Below are positions 30,473 through 35,815 of a DNA stretch of 35,815 nt, in pieces. This stretch comes from Acidobacteriaceae bacterium (GTDB lineage Bacteria; Acidobacteriota; Terriglobia; Terriglobales; Acidobacteriaceae). The position numbers and the translations under genes are program-made. Where the stretch lies: the NCBI GenBank assembly GCA_030037705.1, contig JASHQE010000143.1:1-35815 (forward strand), written 5' to 3'. How positions within the stretch are numbered: the first letter of the stretch is position 1; each line of letters starts with the position of its first letter. The notes beneath the pieces were generated by a model, which saw only the letters and a program-made list of their open reading frames with translations, did not search any database and was not told where the DNA came from.

Positions 30473-32620
30473 TCAGCCCCGTTTGCGGCCACCCGACGGC
30501 GGGGCGCCGCGATTGCCTCGCCCCGGTTTGCCTTTAAAACCGGATCGATTGCCACCGGGTTTGGAGAAGCGTCCGGGTGTGAAGCCGCGAGGACCCGATC
30601 CTCCGCCGCGGTTGTTCTCGCGCTTTGCGCCGGATGCGGGTCTGAAGGAACCGTGAACAGAATGCTCCGGGCTTTTGCCGCCTCGCCGCTGGTCGCCGCT
30701 ACGATTCCCGCCGCCACGGTTCCCGCTACGATTCCATTGTTCATCGCGTTCGCGGTTCCGGTCCTTGCCAGGAGGCTGATTGGATTTGCGCGAAGGTTCG
30801 CCGCTGAACTCAGTGCGACGGCTTTCATTGAAATTCCCCGAGGAGTGCCTGCTCCAATTGCGGCGTGGACCATTGCCGATGGTTGATTCTCGGGGCTGCG
30901 ATTGCGAACGGGAGCCGGTTCTATGATCTTCAGGCCGTGTTCCGGCACGGGAATCGAACTCGGGTCTGCCGCGGAACGGCCTCCCGCTGCGCGTTGCGCT
31001 CGATCGCTCTTCGCGCTGCTTCCAACCTGTCCGATTGCGGAAAGATTTTTCGCTCTGAGCCGGTCCCTGAGCCGGTCCCTGATCCGGTCTTTGATCCGGC
31101 CTTTGAAAGGAGCGTTGTCCGAATCGAGCCGCACCGCGCCGATCGGGCTCCCGCGACCCATGTTCGCGGAATTTTTCTTGGCGGCCTTTGTCTCGACCTG
31201 TTGTTCGGGTTCGCTCGGCCGGCTGGCGTGGCTTACTCCCTCGTAAACCGAAACCTGCCTGCGGCAATCTCGGCTTCCACTTACCTTCGGCAGCCATATG
31301 CAGGAGGGATACCTCTTCGGCGGAAAGTTCGCGCAGCTTGCCGGGTTCAAGATCGAGCACAAGAGGGCCGTAGGCCACGCGGCGGATCTTTTCGACGAAG
31401 TGTCCGATGCTCTGAAACATCTTGCGCAGTTCGCGATTGCGGCCTTCGGTGAGCACCACTTCGTACCAAGGGTTGTCGCCATGGCGAACCTGGCGAATCT
31501 GCGCCGGCGCTGTGTGCACCTTACCGGAGCCGGGGCCTTCGCGCTCGATCGCCACGCCGGAGCGCAATTGCTCCAGCTCATCTTCCGTCGGCCTGCCGGC
31601 GACCTTCACGAGATAGGTCTTTTCAATGCCGGAAGCGGCTCGGGTCAGTTGGTTAGCCAATTCGCCATCGTTCGTGACCAGAAGCAGGCCCTCACTGTCG
31701 TAATCGAGGCGGCCGACAGGATAGAGGCGCTCGCCGATCTTCGAGAAAAACTGCATGACGGTGGGCCGGTTCTCGGGGTCGCTCACTGTAGTCACATAGC
31801 CCCTGGGCTTGTTGAGCACAAAGTAGCGGCGCCGTTCTGCGCCGGAGATCAGCTTGCCGTCCACGCGGATGTGGTCGCGCGCAGGATCGGCCTTGGCGCC
31901 GAGTTGCGTGATGACCTGGCCGTTCACCATCACGCGTCCAGCTTGAATCATCTCTTCGGCGTGACGGCGGCTGGCGATGCCGGCTCGCGAGAGAATTTTT
32001 TGCAGGCGATCGAGTTTGGCGGGCGGCTGGGGCTCTTTGTGCGGGTCGGCAGCTTCGGCCCGTGCCGCTCGTTCCGGAGAAGAGCTTGTCCCGGGCGTCC
32101 ATGTGCCGTTGGGTGCTGTGCCGTTGCGTGCTTCGGTCTTTACCCCAGAAAGTTCATCTCCCCTGGGCTCCCCGGCGGCCGGCTCACGCGCAATTGCAGA
32201 CTCCTCCAGGTGGCTTTCCAGAGTCCCTTCGAGGGCGTCGTCTGCCGTATCGGCGCGATAGGCTGCCATCTCGGGCTGCAATGCAGAGTCCTGCGAATCG
32301 GTAAGGTAAAAGCGGCCTTCGCCATCGCTTACGTCGCCGATGGGATCCTCAAAGGAATCGCCGATGCGGATCGCGACCGCTTCCGGTTCTTCTGTCTTAT
32401 TTGCAGCCTTGGGTTTCGCATTGCGCGGTTTCGCCCTGGCCGATTTGGTTTTAACGGTTGAAGGTTCAACTTCCGCGCGCGCTGACTTTACCTCAGCTTC
32501 CGGGTCTTCGAGTTTGATACGGGACTTCCTGGTCTTCGGCGTGGATTTCCGCGCGGATTCGGCTTTGGGAGCGGCAGCTTTGCGTTTCCGGGTATCGATC
32601 TCTTCAGATTTTTTCGCCAT
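30473..32620 (-). CDS. rluB: RluB/RsuA-family rRNA pseudouridine synthase with long disordered tails
   Basis: Converts a uridine of 23S rRNA (for RluB, position 2605 in E. coli numbering) to pseudouridine. Of 715 residues only about 203-445 form the enzyme: S4 RNA-binding domain LDRLQKILSRAGIASRRHAEEMI (203-225) and the catalytic domain with GRLDYDSEGLLLVTNDGEL, catalytic Asp306, then KTYLVKV, LTEGRNRELRKMF and VEKIRRVAYGPL. RluB is normally near 250-300 residues. Here an N-terminal tail of about 200 residues (Lys/Ala/Glu-rich then acidic) and a C-terminal tail of about 270 residues (Arg/Gly/Ser/Asn-rich, RG and RGGG clusters) are added. The tails look RNA-binding or chaperone-like. It starts 18 bp after scpB, the usual scpB-rluB arrangement. 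Modification site is inferred from the family. Confidence 0.92.
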   Translation of the reverse strand: MAKKSEEIDTRKRKAAAPKAESARKSTPKTRKSRIKLEDPEAEVKSARAEVEPSTVKTKSARAKPRNAKPKAANKTEEPEAVAIRIGDSFEDPIGDVSDGEGRFYLTDSQDSALQPEMAAYRADTADDALEGTLESHLEESAIAREPAAGEPRGDELSGVKTEARNGTAPNGTWTPGTSSSPERAARAEAADPHKEPQPPAKLDRLQKILSRAGIASRRHAEEMIQAGRVMVNGQVITQLGAKADPARDHIRVDGKLISGAERRRYFVLNKPRGYVTTVSDPENRPTVMQFFSKIGERLYPVGRLDYDSEGLLLVTNDGELANQLTRAASGIEKTYLVKVAGRPTEDELEQLRSGVAIEREGPGSGKVHTAPAQIRQVRHGDNPWYEVVLTEGRNRELRKMFQSIGHFVEKIRRVAYGPLVLDLEPGKLRELSAEEVSLLHMAAEGKWKPRLPQAGFGLRGSKPRQPAERTRTTGRDKGRQEKFREHGSREPDRRGAARFGQRSFQRPDQRPDQGPAQGPAQSEKSFRNRTGWKQREERSSATRSGRPFRGRPEFDSRAGTRPEDHRTGSRSQSQPRESTIGNGPRRNWSRHSSGNFNESRRTEFSGEPSRKSNQPPGKDRNRERDEQWNRSGNRGGGNRSGDQRRGGKSPEHSVHGSFRPASGAKRENNRGGGSGPRGFTPGRFSKPGGNRSGFKGKPGRGNRGAPPSGGRKRG

Positions 32621-32637
32621 GGGGGAAGGCCTCGATG

Positions 32638-33711
32638 CTATTGACTGTCTAAGTCGGTAGATGCCTGCTCCGCGGTTTCAGTCTTCGCCGCCGAATCCTG
32701 AGCGGGTGCGGACTCTTGTTCGGCAGTCTCATGCAATTCCGTGCTCAAGTCTGCTTCAATGGCTTCGGCTGTGTCTTCGGGCGCAACCGGCTCGGGCTCG
32801 CCGATCTCTACGATCGTCCCAGCCGGTTCTTCGAGCTCGCTGGCGGCCATCTTCTCGAACTCTTCCATCGAGGGCAGTTCCGAGACATCTTTGAGGCCGA
32901 AGCGGAGCAGAAATTCCTTGGTGGTTTTGTAGAGGATGGGCCTGCCGATGACCTGCTTGCGGCCGGCCGTGGCGATCAGCTTGCGCGCCAGCAGCGAGCC
33001 GAAGACGCCCGAAGAATCGACGCCGCGAATCTCATTGACCTCGGGTGCGGTAACCGGCTGCTTATAGGCAATCACGGCGAGGGTTTCAAGCGCGGGCAGC
33101 GAAAGCTTAAGCGGAGGTTTGAGGCTCTTAACGAAAGAACGCACGGCATCGTGGCACTCGGGCTTGGTGGCCATGCGATAGCCGCCGGCAATCTCACGGA
33201 TTTCCACGCCGCGGCCGTCGGAAGCGTATTCGGCGATCAGGTCGTCGAGAAGCCGGCGGAGGACCACCTTCACGTCGCGGTCGCGCAGGCGGGCCACGCG
33301 CTTGGCCTCATCCGAGGCTTCATCGGGGACATCAACGTCCGGAGCGCTCTCCGGGCTGTCACCATCGGCATTTTCGAGAGCCGCGATCTCCATGGGGGGC
33401 TCCATCGGCCCTTCGGCTTCCCGGACCTGAGCAGTGAGTTCTTCCATGGAGGGTGTGTCCGATTCGACTGGCGGCTGCGCAGCGGCGCCGGCTTCGGGCT
33501 CGGCGGGATTCTGCTCATCCTCCAGAAAGGGCAGAGTTTCTGTATCGGTGCCGGCTGCGTTGGCTGCGGAGGCAGCCTGCGCGGCGCGGGCTGTCTCCTG
33601 CTCCCTTTTCCATGCAAGGGCTTCGAGCGCAAAAAGGGCTGCGAGCTGGGCCAGCGTAACCGGCTCCTCGGCAGCATAAATAACAGCTTCCAGCTTTGCT
33701 TTCAGACTCAT
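32638..33711 (-). CDS. scpB: Segregation and condensation protein B (ScpB) with acidic insertion
   Basis: ScpB, with ScpA and SMC, forms the condensin complex that organises the chromosome. The 357-residue protein starts MSLKAKLEAVIYAAEEPVTLAQL (ATG 33711, chosen because the family begins here; the longer frame is unsupported) and continues through RDVKVVLRRLLDDLIAEYASDGRGVEIREIAGGYRMATK, SLPALETLAVIAYKQPVTAPEVNEIRGVDSSG and GRPILYKTTKEFLLRFGL, all ScpB hallmarks. An insertion of about 110 residues (34-143), rich in Glu, Ala and Pro, splits the first winged helix. The C-terminus from about 285 is also acidic. Ordinary ScpB is about 180-210 residues. scpA is not next to it; the upstream neighbour is divergent. 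Confidence 0.93.
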   Translation of the reverse strand: MSLKAKLEAVIYAAEEPVTLAQLAALFALEALAWKREQETARAAQAASAANAAGTDTETLPFLEDEQNPAEPEAGAAAQPPVESDTPSMEELTAQVREAEGPMEPPMEIAALENADGDSPESAPDVDVPDEASDEAKRVARLRDRDVKVVLRRLLDDLIAEYASDGRGVEIREIAGGYRMATKPECHDAVRSFVKSLKPPLKLSLPALETLAVIAYKQPVTAPEVNEIRGVDSSGVFGSLLARKLIATAGRKQVIGRPILYKTTKEFLLRFGLKDVSELPSMEEFEKMAASELEEPAGTIVEIGEPEPVAPEDTAEAIEADLSTELHETAEQESAPAQDSAAKTETAEQASTDLDSQ

Positions 33712-33887
33712 CTTTTTTGAAGGCCCTTCGTGCGGAGGGCACCTCATGTATGGTACTGGATGCGGGGCTGGCCTGCGCGGCGGCCGGGAAAACCAAAACC
33801 GGGTGTAACCGCCTAAAATAGTGGAAAACCCGGCTGGACAAGATCGAGGGCCGGTCTCACATTTGGGAATTGCCGAGGCACCGGAAT

Positions 33888-35162
33888 ATGGCCGCATCTA
33901 CACTCTCTGCAAAGCAAAACGAGCACGCAACAAAGGCGACGCACGAAAAGAAACTGGACCAGCTAGCCGAAGTCGCAGTCAAAGTCGGGCTGGGGCTCGC
34001 GGCCGGCCAGGAACTGGTGATGACGGCGTCGCTCGACGCGGCGCCGCTGGCCCGGCGCATTACGGAGCATGCCTACCGGGCCGGAGCCTCTCTGGTCACC
34101 ACTCTCTTTAGCGACGATGAAGCCACGTTGATGCGCTATCGTTTTGCGCCCGATGAAAGCTTTGATCATGCCCCGAAATGGCTCTACGACGGCATGGGCG
34201 CGGCTTTCAGGAACGGCTCGGCGCGACTGGCCATCACCGGCGCCAATCCGGCGCTTTTGTCGAAAGAAGATCCGGCGAAGGTGGGCCGCGCGAACCGGGC
34301 GGTCTCGCAGGCATACCAGCCCGCGCTCGAGCTGATCGTGCGCCATGCGATCAACTGGACGATCGTGGCCAGCGCTACGCCGGCTTGGGCCGCGGCTGTG
34401 TTCCCGGACGATCCGCCGGATGGGGCATTGGCGCGGCTGTGGGATGCGATCTTCGAGACCACGCGCATCAACCAGGACGATCCTGTGAGCGCGTGGAAGG
34501 CGCACGACGCCAGCCTGCAACGCCGTGCCTCCTTTCTCAACGAGAAGCGCTACGCGGCGCTGCACTATCGCGGACCGGGCACGGACTTCCGGCTCGGACT
34601 GGCCGATGATCATCTCTGGCTGGGCGGCGGCACGACGGCAGGCAATGGTCTTTACTGCATTCCGAATATGCCGACCGAAGAGGTATTTACTACGCCGCAC
34701 AAAGACCGCGCCGACGGCACCGTCACGGCGACCAAGCCGCTTTCCTATCAGGGCACGATGATCGAGGGCATCCGGGTGCGGTTCGAAGAGGGCCGGATCG
34801 TGGAGGCGCACGCAACGAAGGGAGAAGAGGTCCTCAAAAACCTCATTGGCACCGACGAGGGCGCGCGGCGGTTAGGCGAGGTGGCGCTGGTGCCGCATTC
34901 CTCGCCGATTGCCAGCAGCGGCATGATCTTTCTGAACACGCTCTTCGACGAGAATGCAGCTTCGCACATCGCGCTGGGCCGGGCGTACACCTCCTGCCTG
35001 CGAGACGGCGACAAGCTTACCCCGGAACAGCTTGCGGCCAAAGGCGCGAACGACAGTATCATTCATGTCGACTGGATGATTGGCTCGGACAAGCTGGATA
35101 TCGATGGAATCACTTCCTCCGGCGCGGCCGAGGCCCTGATGCGGCAGGGCGAGTGGGCATAG
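33888..35162 (+). CDS. M29-family aminopeptidase (AmpS/thermophilic type)
   Basis: A metallo-aminopeptidase that removes N-terminal residues from peptides in the cytoplasm. The 424-residue protein has the family metal and active-site segments: NMPTEEVFTTPHKDRADG (260-277, Glu264 or Glu265), GEVALVPHSSPI (330-341, Glu331), NTLFDENAASHIALGRAY (350-367, His360) and HVDWMIGS (393-400, His393 and Asp395). The length is normal (about 400-410). ATG at 33888 is preferred over a TTG at 33870 because GAGG lies 9 bp upstream. The gene is divergent from scpB with a 176-bp gap. No neighbour suggests a specific substrate. Confidence 0.94.
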   Translation: MAASTLSAKQNEHATKATHEKKLDQLAEVAVKVGLGLAAGQELVMTASLDAAPLARRITEHAYRAGASLVTTLFSDDEATLMRYRFAPDESFDHAPKWLYDGMGAAFRNGSARLAITGANPALLSKEDPAKVGRANRAVSQAYQPALELIVRHAINWTIVASATPAWAAAVFPDDPPDGALARLWDAIFETTRINQDDPVSAWKAHDASLQRRASFLNEKRYAALHYRGPGTDFRLGLADDHLWLGGGTTAGNGLYCIPNMPTEEVFTTPHKDRADGTVTATKPLSYQGTMIEGIRVRFEEGRIVEAHATKGEEVLKNLIGTDEGARRLGEVALVPHSSPIASSGMIFLNTLFDENAASHIALGRAYTSCLRDGDKLTPEQLAAKGANDSIIHVDWMIGSDKLDIDGITSSGAAEALMRQGEWA

Positions 35163-35175
35163 ATTTGGTTACTCA

Positions 35176-35196
35176 CCACGTCCCTACAGGACGTGG
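35176..35196 (+). terminator. Hairpin after the aminopeptidase gene
   Basis: CCACGTCC (35176-35183) pairs with GGACGTGG (35189-35196) on a CTACA loop, 13 bp after the stop. No T-run. It is the first palindrome of a 552-bp repeat-rich gap (35163-35714); TCTCCCTCCGGGAGA at about 35265 is another. Confidence 0.4.
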
Positions 35197-35292
35197 GACA
35201 AATCATTGCCTTCGCGTCCGGGGTTCCGTTCGCCACGGTGAACTCCCCCGGGCTATTTTCGTGTTCTCCCTCCGGGAGAATGCCGGGTAGCT

Positions 35293-35337
35293 CAGGTTTG
35301 GGCGGCGATGGGTAGAGCACGATGATGAGTGCCCCAG
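35293..35337 (+). repeat. Left 45-nt arm of an inverted repeat pair
   Basis: CAGGTTTGGGCGGCGATG and the following bases to 35337 are the inverted copy of 35587-35631 with six differences, all transitions. GGGTAGAGCACGA is common to both. The arms are 249 bp apart and enclose repeat copies D, E and F. Confidence 0.75.
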
Positions 35338-35342
35338 GTCTT

Positions 35343-35375
35343 CCGCCGCGGCGGAGAGTCGAAACATCTGCAGTT
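35343..35375 (+). repeat. Interspersed palindromic repeat, copy D (partial)
   Basis: Right-hand half of the repeat: 35342-35371 is identical to 7747-7776 (30 nt) and includes TCCGCCGCGGCGGA. Confidence 0.8.
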
Positions 35376-35455
35376 CGTCTCGCAACTCCACGGACGATAC
35401 GCTCATCAAAGATGTCAAAGCAGCATCATTTCCAACCTTAAGCTTCGCCAAAAAC

Positions 35456-35517
35456 AACCGCAGATCCTTCGGCTTTCCGCCGCGGCGGACCACGGCGGAC
35501 TTCGCTCAGGATGACAG
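35456..35517 (-). repeat. Interspersed palindromic repeat, copy E
   Basis: Starts AACCGCAGATCCTTCGG and ends GGATGACAG; 42 nt (35476-35517) are identical to copy B at 5497-5538. TGCTGGGGTGGGAT follows at 35518-35531 and recurs, inverted, inside pyrB. Confidence 0.85.
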
Positions 35518-35560
35518 TGCTGGGGTGGGATTTGTGCTTTCCCAGGTCTGAAAATCCAGA

Positions 35561-35586
35561 CCCTTCGACTACGCTCAGGGCAGGCT
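35561..35586 (-). repeat. Interspersed palindromic repeat, copy F (fragment)
   Basis: Matches 5463-5488 of copy B at 25 of 26 positions. A hairpin GGTCTG...CAGACC lies just upstream at about 35545-35562. Confidence 0.65.
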
Positions 35587-35631
35587 CTGGGGCACCCATT
35601 GTCGTGCTCTACCCGTCACCGCCCAGACCTG
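35587..35631 (-). repeat. Right 45-nt arm of an inverted repeat pair
   Basis: Inverted copy of 35293-35337 with six transition differences. Confidence 0.75.
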
Positions 35632-35714
35632 GGCACCCGGCGGCTGCGCTGTTGTGGTTTCAAGACGCTTCGATTTTGACTATCCTAGATAGATACGGGA
35701 GTTTTTCTGTTTAG

Positions 35715-35815
35715 ATGAGCTGTTTACGGAAGTTTCGCCGTTTGCTGTGCCGGCGCGGGTTTCTCATGCCGGTTTTCCTGGCCTTGGTATGCACTCTCAG
35801 CGAGCAGAACAGAAT
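35715..35815 (+). CDS. Possible start of a gene running off the window
   Basis: The frame from ATG 35715 is open to the last base and reads MSCLRKFRRLLCRRGFLM, then PVFLALVCTLSEQNR. A basic start followed by a hydrophobic stretch looks like a signal peptide. No good ribosome binding site lies close to the ATG (GGGAG is about 14 bp upstream); the Met at 35766 is an alternative. Too short to assign. Confidence 0.3.
   Translation, partial: MSCLRKFRRLLCRRGFLMPVFLALVCTLSEQNR

Noticed and set aside
30945..30975. A tRNA-like T-arm sequence (GGGAATCGAACTCGG)
   Set aside because: It lies in the coding sequence of the rluB C-terminal tail and no cloverleaf surrounds it. No other tRNA-like sequence was found.
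35163..35640. A CRISPR array in the repeat cluster
   Set aside because: The repeats differ in length and orientation and are not evenly spaced; no cas genes are present.

Overview
The window looks like a chromosomal segment of an Acidobacteriota bacterium, most likely class Terriglobia (the Granulicella/Terriglobus/Edaphobacter/Acidobacterium group). I base this on high GC, a secreted di-haem cytochrome of the reaction-centre-cytochrome-like type common in that phylum, a very large secreted NHL/Ig-like repeat protein, and intergenic spaces filled with short palindromic repeats. This is a judgement from gene content; no database search was possible.

Layout. 1-0.3 kb: C-terminal end of a TPR-type protein, closed by a strong terminator. 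0.4-2.2 kb: molybdenum cofactor genes moeA and moaC. 2.3-5.4 kb: pyrimidine operon pyrR-pyrB-pyrC, with candidate attenuator hairpins between pyrR and pyrB and two repeat-derived insertions inside pyrB. 5.7-10.1 kb: a DoxX-family membrane protein, an exported alditol-oxidase-like flavoprotein, an unrecognised protein, a small membrane protein and a delta-9-type fatty acid desaturase. 10.5-14.9 kb: a 49-residue membrane mini-protein with its own promoter, a secreted low-complexity protein with five DRP repeats, a PrxQ/Bcp peroxiredoxin, a 3-methyladenine DNA glycosylase, a di-haem cytochrome c and a zinc-ribbon membrane protein. 15.0-19.6 kb (minus strand): mutL, a winged-helix-like protein with a long basic tail, and cmk.

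19.8-30.1 kb (minus strand) is one 3428-residue secreted protein. It is built of two homologous NHL/Ig-like units with a complete glycoside hydrolase family 28 (polygalacturonase-type) domain embedded between them. It has a good sigma70-type promoter and a strong ribosome binding site. 30.5-35.2 kb: the scpB-rluB pair (minus), both carrying large disordered segments, and a divergent M29 aminopeptidase. The last 0.65 kb is a cluster of palindromic repeats followed by the possible start of another gene.

The most unusual aspects are: (1) the GH28 domain inside a duplicated NHL/Ig secreted protein; (2) a family of interspersed palindromic repeats, with one 42-nt stretch identical in intergenic copies 30 kb apart, members of which appear to have inserted in frame in pyrB; (3) a roughly 106-bp element upstream of mutL with imperfect terminal inverted repeats and a perfect 12-bp flanking direct repeat, like a non-autonomous transposable element. 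I saw no rRNA, tRNA, CRISPR array, phage or autonomous transposase gene.
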